From Eutypella sp. D-1 (lineage: Eukaryota > Ascomycota > Sordariomycetes > Xylariales > Diatrypaceae): a DNA stretch of 64,000 nucleotides. The position numbers were made by a program, and so were the translations under genes. The notes under the pieces are model-generated. The model was given only the letters and a program-made list of their open reading frames with translations. It did not search any database and was not told the origin of the DNA. This document shows positions 46,227 through 59,800 of the stretch, piece by piece; the first letter of the stretch is position 1, and each line of letters starts with the position of its first letter. Location: the NCBI GenBank assembly GCA_023313575.1, contig JAJTTP010000012.1, forward strand, positions 1,178,001 to 1,242,000, read 5' to 3'.

Positions 46227-49200
46227 TACTGTGGATGCCAGATACCACCATGGCATGTCCACAACGCGACCGCATGGCGGACCGGCCGACTTTTTCCTCT
46301 CAGTAGGAAAGAGCGGGAATGCGTGGGTCACCTGGACATGCTTAGATAGTCTTCATGTTGCTGTCCTGCTGGTGCTGTCACTTAGAGAGTTCTGGAAGGA
46401 AGTGGTGTGTCAAGTAAATGCCAGCCTTGAATACATACCTCCAACTAGATCTAGATATGTGTAAGTCCCAAGACGACGGAATAGAGTTAAGTAACTCCGT
46501 TCCTGCTGGTCCCTGCTGTAAGCACTGTGCCTGTGAAGTAACACAAGAGCACATCCATGGATGAGATGAATAACATGCATGTAGGGTAGGGCACATACTT
46601 ACCGCTCGCAGCACATACGGGCATGCCATCGATACACTTTACTTTACGTCTTACCTACTTACATGTTAAAATCTGGTGTTATGGATACAGACACCTCCAT
46701 AAGCAGAAAGTACATGGAAGCAGAAATCCATGCATGGTAGTGATGGTTGCTCAACTGGCTTCCAAGGCGTCAGCATTTTGCACATCCAAGCCCAAATATG
46801 GCTAAGAAGCTGACTTCCAATTATCAGGAACATACTTAGCAACCTCCCACTGTAGGTAATAGATAGGTAATAAAGTAACCCCCCCAGGGCTCACTTCACT
46901 TCGGGGAACAGATACATCCCGACAAATGATACACCGGCGTATCGATTGACACTGGTCTATAATTCATGCTGCTCCGTCGAACTCGACATCGCAATAAACT
47001 ATGTGATGGAGCTAATCATGTACTAAAACTTTCCTAGCTAGAAATATGTTGGCTCGAGGCAGAATGGTAATACTGTAATTACCGCTACGTGATGGTCTTT
47101 TCCGTGTAGTATCATACATGATGGCACGGACATCTGTTGATGACGGGACTCGGGAGTTATTGGCCGGTTGGAAGAGGGGAGGAGGATGGGGGCTGCCGAC
47201 GGTAGTGGTGGTATGTAGTATGGTGGTGGTGTCGTACGTTTACTGTACTTACAGTATCATTTTTTTGCTGTCGACTCTACCGAGACTAACTATGTACCCA
47301 ATAGAAACGGTGAAAGTGACAGTAGTAGTAGTGATTTGTGATGATGGTTCTTGGTGGTATGGGTTGTATTGATGGTGGTGTCTGATCCCTGCCGATGATA
47401 GAAGGACATTCGCAACATCCCGCCTTAATCCTACCTGGGTCTAAAAGGGCATCATCCATGGATGGGCGCAGCCACCTTACTCAGTCTTATTGGGCCGAAA
47501 ATGAGAAGAAACAAACCCCAAAGTTCCTCCAACCTTTGGAAAGGCTCCTGGGTCCCCTACTCTACCTAAGTGTTACAGTCTCACAACTATGTTTTTGCTA
47601 CGTAAAAATTGTACACAAATGTAGACCATAATCATGCAGCTGCAAGCGGCCTACATGGCACTAGAAGTGACCAGAGGACCACAATCGCAGAGACCCTCTC
47701 CCTCGGCTCCAAAATACATGCAGGTTCAGTGTATATAATGCGGGCCACGCAGTCGATAGGGATGGTACCTACAGATACTGTAATGGTGATTATAGACAGC
47801 TTAATCTTAACTAAGTTTCAACATACATACATGGAGCTTGGAGGTTCTACTAAGAAGGAATGGCACATGGCACCCATCTGGTTAGGATACTCCTTATGGG
47901 CACACAGAATATAGCACTCCCAGGGACTCTATTTTACCTACCTTGGCCCTTGGAGGATGATGCAGAATGATGACTCGCCGAGGTCATTCGTTGCTTTGAT
48001 CATGCATCAGTCGAGGTCTATCCCAGCTCTCATCGGGTTGCTGAGTAGTATGATTTATGCCAAGTTTCACTTCTTTGAGTCTCGGGAGTGGTATAGGAGA
48101 TGCTCTGTGAAGTATGAGACATATATCTCATCGGCAGCAGAAATCCGCTTTGCCAACGTACAGTACAGTATACATGGAAAAGAGCCGGACTTCACGATTG
48201 GGTAGAAAACCGCTCAGGCGGTCAACACCTAGTAGAGTGATAAAGCTACTTACTAAGGACCTTGAGAGCGTGACCAGGAGGGAAAAGAAAAAACAGTCGG
48301 GCTGTTCCCCGTGACTGTGTACAATCAACATTCACCCATACTCATACTCCATACAGTAGTGTCGTTACATGTAACCAACAACACCGATCCGGCAATATGT
48401 TTTAGGAGCCCGGGCACGCAAAAGAAAAAAAGTGGCGGCTCAAAAATGCGTGCGGTAGATCATATGCTGGCCATTATAGCGATTTTCTGTCAGGGTTGGA
48501 ACAGACGTTAATCGTTTTCTGCCTTGCGTTCTGCCTTATGCTAAAAGCCGTAGAAACAGCCAGAGGCCCCCGCGGGTACCAGATAATTAGGTAATCCTAA
48601 GTGGGCGGCGGATGCTGGCCATGCGATTGAAACGGTAGATCTTGTGGAGGAAAAGGCAAAGGCATAATAAATGCATAGATGGAGCACGAATAGCGTGGCA
48701 TTATTTGGTCAACTTGTGAAAAAAAGGGGGGTGGTTGAAAGGGGGGTCCCAAGTAGTTCGCGACAACGGTGAAGTTTTAAGGTTAGGGGAAGCAGGCGGC
48801 TGGCAGGTAGCAGGTTAGTAGGGAAAATAGGTCGAGGGAGACAGGCGCGCTAGGTACAATAAGGTAAAATAGGGCTAGAGACTAGCACTAATTCGGAGTT
48901 ACCCGTAGTTGCCAAGGACAAAAATATCTAGGGAATATCTAGGGGAAAGGTTTTACAGTTTTACTACCCACCAATCAATTGAGCTATACCACAAATGACG
49001 TTTGGGTTGAGGCTGAGCTGAGATTTGAAGTTCAAGCAACCCGTGAACAGCTCGATTATTCCCTACTAGATATGTAACAAATCCCCGTATTGTTTCATAG
49101 ATCCGCCGTTCGTGGGTTGAAACATCTCGCGATATAACGTTACAAGAGAGGTCAAAGTGTCGGAGCAGGGGGTTCGACGGGGAGGCGGATCAACTGAGGC

Positions 49201-49499
49201 GGTGCACCCGGTTCGAATGGTTGAACTCTGAATGATGCTTCAATGACTTATGTATTGATTACTTGAATTATGATGGGGTCGCTCGGTGTTCCCCATCCAT
49301 CATCTGCTTCAAGGTAAGCGCATTCTGAAGTGCCGACGACGTGGTTATCCGTACTTGCCGTGGTGGTCCATCAGAATAGTTCGAGAAGACTTCTTTCCAA
49401 TTGACCAATCACAGGTTTTAACACCAGTGCACACAATTACTTACCATAGTATATAATTTTTGCAGGTTGCACATAACCTGGAATTCGTTAAAGGTACAC

Positions 49500-49540
49500 G
49501 TATCTAGGTATGTAGCTAGGTACCTACGTACTAGATACGC
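49500..49540. repeat. TACCTAGGTA-type motif cluster
   Basis: ATCTAGGTATGTAGC followed by TAGGTACCTACGTACTAG. Confidence 0.55.
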
Positions 49541-52500
49541 ACGGAACGGAGCTCAGTCGGCCGATATCTTCTAAGGTTACTTTACATACTTGGGTAGATA
49601 GTACCTTGTGATGTTTCTTCGGAGACAGGGAAAATACTCCGGCGTTTAAAATTTCTCAAAATAGCAAAGGGCATGCCATGCCGTCCGCACGAGTTTATCA
49701 GACTACTTCGTACATACTTGCAGTCGACTACATGAAGACACTAGTATCTACAATGCATGTGTCAAAAGAAAGACCTCAATGAGGACAAAGCTGAGCAAAA
49801 GTGTGTCATCTGTCGGTCAATGTTTCCATGTCGGTAGCTGACCGAGGAACCGGCAATCCTGTTGTACAATTATGCTTGGGGTTGTCTAATGCCATGCTGC
49901 CATGTCATTCCCCTCTTACTTTGCCCCCGGCCGATCTGGGTGCTCTAACCTGCCTACATACATACACAGATCCATATGTACATAAAGAAGAAGCTGACCC
50001 ATATATAGAGAAGAGGATCCATAAAAGAAGGGCCCATACAGAGAGCCCCCCGACAACCCGAACGAGCCTTATGAGATCAACTCGGTAGGTCATCCGAGAC
50101 CTACACTAGCCTCGAAGATATATGGAGCCCGGCGCTTCTTCTTCTTCCGCTTCTCCCGTGGTACGCGATACTTCATGTCTCTAGTTTCCGCCCATGGATC
50201 CATATGTACTAGGTACTATGTTACATACATACTGGCCCCCCAGGACAATTGAAGATTATTCAGGTACCGCAAGAGAACCAACCTGTCTATCTCAACACGT
50301 GCACAGCGCACACACATTTTGCAATATATTGGGTGGGAATATTTGGTGCCAGAAGATACAAAACCTGGTCTTATGCTCAAGTGCCACTACTGCTACTACT
50401 ATGTACTATGAGCTAGCCGACATCAGTCAAGACAACGCTTCAATAGGAGCGCGGTTCCATAATGTGGGATGCTATAATCCAGATAGTTATTAACTACTTA
50501 GGTAACCGTAACCTGATCCGTACTGAACACCCCCCAGCAGTGCAGCCGAGAATGGAATCATTATGGCATGGGTTACTTCCTATGTAGGTAGATTTGGCAA
50601 TGCCAAGCGAGGCCTAAGAAACAGCCTCTTCAAGCGTCCGAAGCTAGAAATTGGTAGTTCTTTCGGCATTAGGGGACTTCAGGGTTGGGGACTTGTTGAG
50701 AGGGGGGGCGCTTGAAGCTACTGCAGACCTGTCAGACTTTTATTGCGCCTAAATTCTATACAGAGGTGATGTCATCTATGTCGTTCCAGAGTCCCCTAAT
50801 AAATGATATCCATACAATACTACTACCCTACCACAGGTATCCATGTAGTCAGCTAGGCTTCTGGATAGACGGTGCTACTTAAACTGATATTCAGAAGTCC
50901 GAAGGTGTTTGGGTGTGTCGGGTATTTACATGTAGGCGGTTAGAGAGAAAGGCTTGTAGCGAAAAGAGGCAAAAGTCCTGAAGGTCCCTTTATGCCCCCA
51001 CAGGATCTTCTGCAACGTTAAGCGCGGCTCAGACCTTTTTTACCTTACCTGTCTGTCTGCCTGCCTCTTGCATGGTTCGAGACTACCAGACTACCTTACC
51101 AGACCATCGGACGATTCTGATGAGGAGGCGCTTCCTCCGTCGCGATGATCCTCATGCATGCGAATGGCTAAACGACAGAGATAAAAACAACCTAGTAAAT
51201 AAACAAAAACTTCGGAATTAAACCCGGCTACGCATCTGCAATAGATCGAGGGAGATCAAGCGCTAATAACGATCGCAGACCAGTTCGCTTCACTGTAGCT
51301 TGTCAGCAGGAGCAAACGGTCTACATTGGAGTCGATCTGGCACTTTACTAGTTATGTACCTAATGCCTCCGGCTGTCATCCTCGCCTAGTTGCCTAGATA
51401 GGGCCTTAGTATAGCGATGATGATCCTCTGCACGTGGACAAGGGGGATGTAGATAAAGAGGAGAATATGGAGAATTGAAACAAAAAGATAAGAAGCGAGA
51501 AAAAGAAAAGGAGAGAAAAAAACCGCAACCCTCATAGGATCCGGCATTCTCAATCGTGGCAGTCGACAAACAAGAGGGTAAGTAATAATTGATAACCAGA
51601 GTAACATCGTGACAGCTGCCTCGGCACCGCACAAACTATCATATTACCTAACTTTACTACCTTTTTACCCTGACCAAGAGTTGTGCCCTTGAACGTCATC
51701 CCGGCTTGTCATGCCCGCGAAGGGAAACCCTGCGCGCGCGCTCCTAGCCGGGTTGGGGTGCTTGGTGCGAGGAATCGGTTTTCCTGATGGGAAACCTGAG
51801 TAAATCTAAAAGCCTGAATGAATGAACCAGCCAATTACCAGCCAGCCTTGTTATTCTTCAGCCATAGGCCCGTAGGCCATAGCGTCCCCGGGAAAAACTG
51901 GGGATCGGAGGATGGAGATGGCACGATGGTCCCTGTCCATCCATCTACACGCCTTACCTATAACTGACGGGCTATCACATCGATCAGGATAATCCTCGGG
52001 ATCCCGATCTGACATTGTCCACCTCTGGTTGGCTGAAACAACAGTTTCTCGTGTTCACGCATCGGGGCGCAGCTCATGTGGGCCACAGATCCCACAAAAG
52101 GATCTTAAAGCACGCTTAAGCACGTCCTTTTACCTATCTCGTGCTAGATCTATCTGCAACGCCCAACCCTCTCCCCTGCCCCCCTGGCCCTTGGTTTTCC
52201 AGGGTTTCATATCCTGGCGGCCATGATGCTTAACCACCGGCCGTTCTTGGGATCTTGACATCAGGCCGTCCCGAATAGGCAAGCAGCACATCCAACGGCC
52301 GGGAGACCATCCTTTCAGGGACGAAGGACGAAACCGTCATGGACAGGAAAAGCGGCTACCAGCTAGTTAAGGAAGAACGCAACGAATTTCCTTCCCCCAT
52401 CGCGTAACCATGTGGGAAAATAAACAAAGTCGGTATTCAGTCGATGGGGCTTTCTTATTACGCACTTGCCGCACATGGCCAGAGACCGGGTTGCGGCATG

Positions 52501-53541
52501 CCTCAGCTTGGGGTCGTCGCTGTTTTGGACAGAACGGGACGAGCCTTGTGACTAGACGGGTTTTCTGCCTATACTCTGGCTCTATAAGACATTATAGGAA
52601 ACTATTGAGGGCCCATGTTCATCTCTACCTCAACCGGTTGTCACACAAATCACACAACACATAATAGAGGCTGTACGGCGTAATCTGTACGATGCCAGGT
52701 TCTAACTAATAAACTCTCTCTCTCTCTACCTACCAAACCCACTACTCGGTCGTAGTGGTAGCGGTTGTGCACGCTCGGCCGTCTTACTTGCTGCGCACGC
52801 GACCGTCATCCATAGAGCCAAGTATGACAACATAACAACAATACCGCCGAAGGGATCTCTCCCTCGGTCGCACAAGGTAGTTCTACCGAGGCTCTGGGTC
52901 CGGAGAAAAGATCAACTGGGGGTTATTTGATCCCCTTCTTTCTTTACTATGTATAGCAGTAACCCGACCAACGTTGTACATAACTAAGGTAGGTAGTCGC
53001 TGTTTAGGTGACCCTGTCCCTGACCACGCGCTACACAATATCTTGTTTACCTATGTCGTCGGTCATAAAACGAGTAACCAGGTAGCTAGTAGACAACCAT
53101 TAAGCATTAAGGGTCGGCGCATAACTGCCCGAGTCGAAGATTATGCTCACTTTGCCTTTTTCCACATGGACACCCGGGAAGGCCCTTTGACAAGATGAAT
53201 CTACCGAGTACATACACGTTCTAGTTATGTATAGCCACGTTTAATCGTGTATAATTAGTAATTATGTCTTGTCGACGATTTTCTCCACCTGTCGGAAAAT
53301 ATGTTTGCATATGTCGGGTAGAAGCTACAGTAGTAGTCTGGAAGTAGGGCTCTGAAAGGACCTAGCAGCCCAGCCACAAGTGGTGCCTCACATATGTTGG
53401 TGGCATGTTGTGTGTGGTGTTGTGATGTTGGAGAGAGCAGCTCAACTACAGCAGGTACCGACCGATTTCAGGATTTGCTGTGTTGCCCATCCGTGAATGT
53501 CCACCTGGATATCGACGTCGTGGTCGCACGACCTGAGAGTG

Positions 53542-53570
53542 TACATACACACATACATACATACATACAT
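53542..53570. repeat. (CATA)n microsatellite
   Basis: About six tandem CATA units, preceded by ACAC. Confidence 0.8.
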
Positions 53571-56371
53571 GCATTATTCTAAATATACATACACGTATGT
53601 ATGTCGTCCATTGATAGGCGAGCAAAATACCGTGCGTATTTCTGTGCCGCTTACTGTCTGACATGGAACCCTGGCGGATCTATTTTTAAGTTAACCTCTA
53701 CATACTCTACTGTCCAACGCACGCCGCTGGCGCATTAGTTGCAACCCTGCAAGACCCTACGAGAAGGCATAACCCGCCTACCAGCTCTTCCAGAGGAGCC
53801 AAGAATCGGTTTGTCCACATGCAGCATATTCGTTCCCTTCTCCTATTCGCTTAACATTTTCTCTCCGGATGCCATTTGAACCAAGCTGTCAATTTTATTG
53901 TGCCTCTTTCTTGCTTGCTTACATAGTATTATTGCCTTTACTGCTAACCACTTGCCTCCCCTCCCCTCCATTCCCATCATCTAAGCCTTCCTCCGCCCCC
54001 CCAGCAGCCGAGTCGGCTTTTGCTAGTCGCCTGCCGGATACAACGTTTCATACCGCGCAGATCAACTGCTGAAAGCATAGCACTTTGTTTCCCAGGATTC
54101 CAATACTATGGTACTATTATAGCCCTTTTATTTGTTCCGTCATCAGCTCACACTTATGGATACTATAATCGAAATATTATCATTGCTACCCTATCCCGTC
54201 ATAGTTAGCTGCCTTGTCAGAAGACTCTAGTTAAGTAGGTATGTTCGACCGAAGCAATAGTATGTTTTGGCGCCCCTCCTAATTGCCCCTCTTTCTACTA
54301 CTTCTCGGAATACATTTCTACTATGGTGATTATGATGTCCAAGGCCGTACGGTATCTACCGACGAACCTACAACTGTGGCATGGGCCGACCCTCCCATCT
54401 ATCTGCCTATCAAGGCGGGGTGGACAACATGATCCTACAAGAAATGGGTCGCTCCATCAACTGGTCTACATAGTAACTAATAGGAATCTACCAATCTACT
54501 CTATCACGTACCTATGACTTTGTGTTATTCTATGGAGAGGGGGTGCAAGGGACGGGATTTCTCGATGCCCCCCCCCCCTCCTCTAGCTCGCCGGAGACGC
54601 ACACTCCTAATAATTTTACCAACCCTATACCAAGGCCTCTCGATAGCTACATTGCCGTACATCAGGTCTCATGCCATTACAAAGGGATAGACATGTCAGC
54701 ATGTAGATACTGCGGCGAGCCGTCCGCCGCAGGAACACATGAATAGCGGTGAGAGCATCACTTGCAGCAGGGCGACTGAGAGCACCTGAGTGTCACTTTC
54801 TTGTGTTCGGGTGGCGGAGGCTGGTAAGGCGGCGGATGGCGGACAACTGCCAGTGCCTGCATATCCAGACGTCGTGGATTTTCAGCATTGCACCGCTGTA
54901 GATAGTACATACCTACAACCGCTGGCCTTGTTTTCTGTGTATGCCCAAACCCGTTTTCCAGCTGGGTCCCTGCAGATTTCCCAGTGGGAATTTGGTCGAA
55001 TATCCATTATCGAGCATGCACTTTTGGTTGTAAATTTTCTTCGTTACCCACATAACGTCCCCAGCATGACGTCCAGTATGTCTCCGAGCTTCCTCCATGG
55101 ACGGCGGCGGTTCCTCCACTCTCCGTAAGGCGAAATTGACATACTTTACAATAATATTATACATCATATACAAGTATACTGAGGAACCTCCGTCACACCA
55201 CCGAAGCAGGGGGTTGGGTTGGGAGGGGGGTCCTAGTCAAGACTCTTGCACGTGTAGACGAAGAAGACACCGGGCACTTCTATAACACTAGTCATGCACT
55301 ATCTTAGAATCAGCTAACGGGTGTCTAGATAATGGGTGTTGCTATTTTCATAAATGCTATCACATGTTCGGCTGCATTGCGAAGCCTAGTATTAATCAAT
55401 CAGAGAGAGAAAATAAATAAGAATTTATAAACCGCTTGGGTAAGGTATAACTACAGAGGTGTTTCTCGCCAACTTGCCCGTCCGCCCGCACAACGGACAT
55501 CCTAGACCGGCTCCTGCGGAACAATAAGCGGAGAACCGGGATTGATGGAAAGCTGCCAACTGCCGTAAAAGAATAGAAAGAAGTAATGCCATTGATCCCG
55601 CGCTGGCAATGAGCACTCACTACTTGACTGTCTACTAAACTAGCATGACCGCGCCACAGCCAGACCAAGCATACTGGCATAATAGACATGACGACAGTGT
55701 GGTAATGCAGGCAGCCGATTCGTCCATGCCTACGAGGAACATACCTGTAATTTTCTTATAGCTACTATGTAGTGCGCTGTACACAGCAGTAGACAACCTA
55801 TCAAACCTACCTACCAGACTAGGGATGTGGTCGAATGACTTAGACACCTGAACCTGAACGCCTTTCTGGGCTAGAAATTTCTATTTATAGTCGTGGCTTC
55901 AACAGCTTCCCATGCCCAGAAAGGTTAAACACGTTACTCTGACGTCCGCCTATCGGCCGGCATCTTTTTCTTACCAGGCAATAATTTCGTGAGAGAAAAG
56001 CTTGCCACATAAAGAAATCGCGCTAGCTAGGTGGTTGAACTATATGCTGTTGGCGAACCTTTCGTGCCAGCTGAATACATAGTATTCCGGACCTGTGCTA
56101 TGCATAGGCGTAACTCGATGGGGTCTAGATAGACAGGTCATCACTCAGCTGCTCTTCCTCTTTTTTCTCTACATATTTCTCGGCCGTGTCGTGGGTAAAT
56201 TGACCCGAGCGGCGATGTATTGATTAACAGCACGCGAGGGTCCGCTTGATCACACAAACACTCCACTCCCTCCCTTCCCTTTGCGGCGAAAATGAGCCGA
56301 GGGCCCCAGTAAATGTCGCGAGAATATTCGAAACTTAATAATTTATGGTTTTGGGGCTTTTCGGGGACGGC

Positions 56372-56392
56372 TTTTTTTTTTTTTTTTTTTTT
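56372..56392. repeat. Poly-T run (21)
   Basis: 21 T followed directly by six A. A poly-A tail of a retroposed sequence in reverse orientation is possible, but no body was recognised. Confidence 0.75.
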
Positions 56393-56860
56393 AAAAAATT
56401 TTAATAAATAAATAAAACCTTTGGTAAGATTGTCCATTCTGCGATTCAGTTAGGACCCCACACCGGCTTGGAGGCTGCCAGGTATGTAGGGGAGGAGGGC
56501 TTGGAGGGTTTGGAGGTTGGCTACAAGGGGTTGTGATTTGTCAAAAGAACCGTCGCCGTTCAGAACCTGCGGCGGTGTCAGGCTGGCTTGTCAGCGGGGA
56601 AATCTTCTCGAACCTTGTCCGCTGTCTTGGCTTTCTACTAACGCCAAACCCCTGTCTTTTCCCCGACCTGTCATGCTACATGTCTAACCTATTAACAAAC
56701 TATCTTACATACGTTGATACCATCGTCAGGATTTCTTCACCGGGGCGTCACGCGTCCTGTTCATCATTCATGACACATGCTTCTTTATTGTCATTTTATT
56801 GACATGGCCTGGGAGCTCTACAGCATGGTGCGCGACCAGGATCTTCGATGTTCCAATATT

Positions 56861-59800
56861 TGACTATATGATTAGTTACCTGGGGTATACTTGTATAGTA
56901 GTTGACTTGCGTGGAGCTTTTCCTCTGCTGTACAAATAGGTGGTTGTGAAAGCACGTCGCCTAGAAAATCTCCCACGTACCCTACAGCGCGCTCTGCTCC
57001 TCCATTCCCGTAGAGATAAAGTCGCGCCCTCATTGGCGCGGCAGAGGGCAATGTGATGAGGTTCCACAAACGGCTTTTCACGTTAGCACGGATGCTGCTG
57101 GATACTATCGAAAGAACGGCGCGCTCCACATCTAGTTACTTGGCCGATCTGGTCTCGGCTTGCTGCGTCCACTGTGAATCGGATCATCAAACGTGCATCC
57201 TCCCCAACGTGGCCCCGTCGTACCCTCATAGTGAAGACTAGATAGGTAACCAGATGCGGTTAGCTAATCAAAGAGATGCTAAGGCGAGCATGATGCGATG
57301 TTACCATGTACATGTGGCTTTCGACGAGGAACCTGCAGTCGTTGTCCTATACAGGACAAGCTGATGCTCGTCACGTAGCGGCAAAGTGTTTGATATTGCC
57401 TAGTTGGTTGGTCGGAAGTTTCAATTCTGCAGGCAGCAGACCGCAGCTTTCCCGCCTGGATGGGTTTATTAATCTGAGATGGATGGAGTAGTGGGCTTTT
57501 GAAACCCTCGATGGCTCCCCCGTCAATGCTATCCGTCCAAGCGGAAAACCCGTGCCGTTTGTACTAAGGAACTAGCTAAGCTTTGGACCTCATATACATA
57601 ACGGGGCGTCGAGGGAGGGTCCGCGTTCCTGTCTCTGCGTGTGCCTTGACTATAACCGGCATTTCTGGACCCGCACGCCTCACCACCGGTTCATCAACTC
57701 TGGGCGGGATATGGGTCGATTCGTGATCTACTTATTACCTTGTCAAAGGTATCGGCGTCGGAACTTCCCATAGTCCCGGCCACACGCGGAGAATTCTTTC
57801 GAGGCGCTGGCGCACATTAAACCGTTATCTAGAACCTACCGGGCTCACCGTTCCATGATGGGGGCTACGACTATTGGTTTTCTGCAGGACCAGCGAAATT
57901 GTGACACATCGAGCCTATATCGAGATGGGGGCCCAGGGTTGATGGCAATATCTGGGGCCTCTTGACCAGATTGGACCCTCATGTGCAACCCCCTACATAG
58001 TATGGCCCCTTATGGGTCCTCGACCGGCAGTTGGGCATACTTAGTTAGTCTTATGTCCCGCCATGACTAGCTGGGGTTTGAGCATGAGAGAAATCCTCCC
58101 GCTGGGTCCTTAGGGTGGAGCGCAGATGAAAAAAATTATATGTCAATATCAAAATCGTGACCGATGCCGCTGGCCACGCACCATATATCCGGGGCCCTGC
58201 ACATAAGGGTCCTCCCGGTATATGCCGGTTCGTCGGCCCCTGCGCGGAAGTCCTAGATTTATGGGCCGTTGTAAGGCTGACAGCCCTCAAGTTTCTCCAG
58301 TCCAAGATCAGCGGCAAGGCGTTTTCGTCCTCTTGTGGGATGCTAATAATCCCTTGCCGGAGATGCCATGCCCTCCTTGGCCATTTCAAGTCCAATTACG
58401 GAGAAGCGGTACATAGGCACATGGCAAACACCCATGCTAGATTCCACTTGATCTAGCAGTTTTGGGGCAATAACCTGTAACCACTGACTAAAGGTTACCA
58501 GCCCGTGCTTTCCGGCCGGTTTAGGGGAAGAGATCTGCGACATTGCGGCCAGACTGACGATCTTTCGCGCCTTCTCTGATGCCTGGGTCGAACTCACCCT
58601 CACTACACAATATCTGTCTCCGTTGTGCCGGGAGTTAGTGTAGAATGGGGATTTCCTTTGGGATCTTGAAGTGGCACGATCTCGAGATTAGATAGCCACT
58701 TAAGGTTCACGAATGGGCTAAAGGAACTACCTACCATTGTGGCGGCAACGACAACACACATGTGTGGCTCCGGGCTAGTCGGAAATTTGCAATTAATTGA
58801 TGTTCTTTCTTGACCTCATCTAATTTGGACAAAAGCACATGCATAGATATCTTGGGAAAAACCGCTGGATCCTACCGCTCCAATGCGTATCAGTTCTGGT
58901 GGCGGGCTACCCCAAGTGATCACCGCCGGGGAGGTTTTCCTTTCATGCCGTCAGGTTTAGAGTTGATGGGCGAAGACACTCAGCGAGGACCATTGGCCTT
59001 AGCAACTCACTTCACTTTTTTCCTACGATTTCAAAGGGCTGTCCAAATTACTCGCCTGGATCGTAACTTTGCTTGCTGACAGGCAAATGGTAGGGGCTTA
59101 CTGGACTGCCATTCAGCAGCAGATAATGCTCGTCGATATGTGACTTCTAGATTCGGCCGGCTGAAATGGACAGGTTACCATACTTTGATATCATGCTGGA
59201 TTTGTGTAACTGGCTACCACTTGATGACATCAACGTCTCGTGTGACTCTGTTGTATTCGCTAGCTACTGGCACGTATTAAAAACAAGCCATGTACTCACG
59301 ACTTCATTGTTACTGTTGTCTCGAATAAGCATTAGCCTCTATAATACATGGATGTATGATTCTCCATCCAGCCTATGCATAAGCTGACTACGATATCTCA
59401 GCCCTCCCATTTGCGACAGGCTTCTATAGTGTTCACACCGCTTGCAATCGAAGTTCTCAGGGGTGAGTGGAACGTCAATACAACACTAGGAGCATATTGA
59501 TCTAGATGGAATCAAAGCGGTGTTGACGGTGAAGGTCAAGTCACTAATCAAGGAGAGGGGCATATGCCTGTTTAGTGGTAGATAGAGAAAGGAGACAGCC
59601 ACTCTTCCGTTACGTTTGCGCTTCAAGTTATCTACCAGCTCCAGGCACGCCACTATCAGCCAGTTAGCAGCAGACGTGACACGCAATAGGTCGTGGCGTT
59701 AGATGTTACCGGAACCCATGATTCTTATAAGGCTCCAAGATCAAAGTATGTCGCTTCTCAGGCTACAATCTCAACATTCACCTATTGTCACATAACGTTG

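Larger units (their letters stand above)
44714..50500. other. Gene-free stretch, left part of the desert
   Basis: This contains the promoter of the regulator and then no recognisable gene. Marked features are a G16 run (45847-45862) and TACCTAGGTA-type clusters at 45761-45779, 45996-46226 and 49500-49540. Frames up to 101 codons (for example 47609-47914) have no domain-like sequence. Confidence 0.5.
50501..56860. other. Gene-free stretch, middle part of the desert
   Basis: No recognisable gene. Contents are a (CT)n run at 52714-52728, a (CATA)n run at 53542-53570 and a T21 run at 56372-56392 followed by A6. The stretch around 52400-52700 has promoter-like features (a TCTATAAGA element near 52580), but no gene follows on the plus strand. 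Confidence 0.45.

Noticed and set aside
49130..49230. tRNA-like GGTTCGAAT box
   Set aside because: No acceptor stem, D-arm or anticodon arm could be drawn around it. The same applies to similar words at 36461 and 51078.
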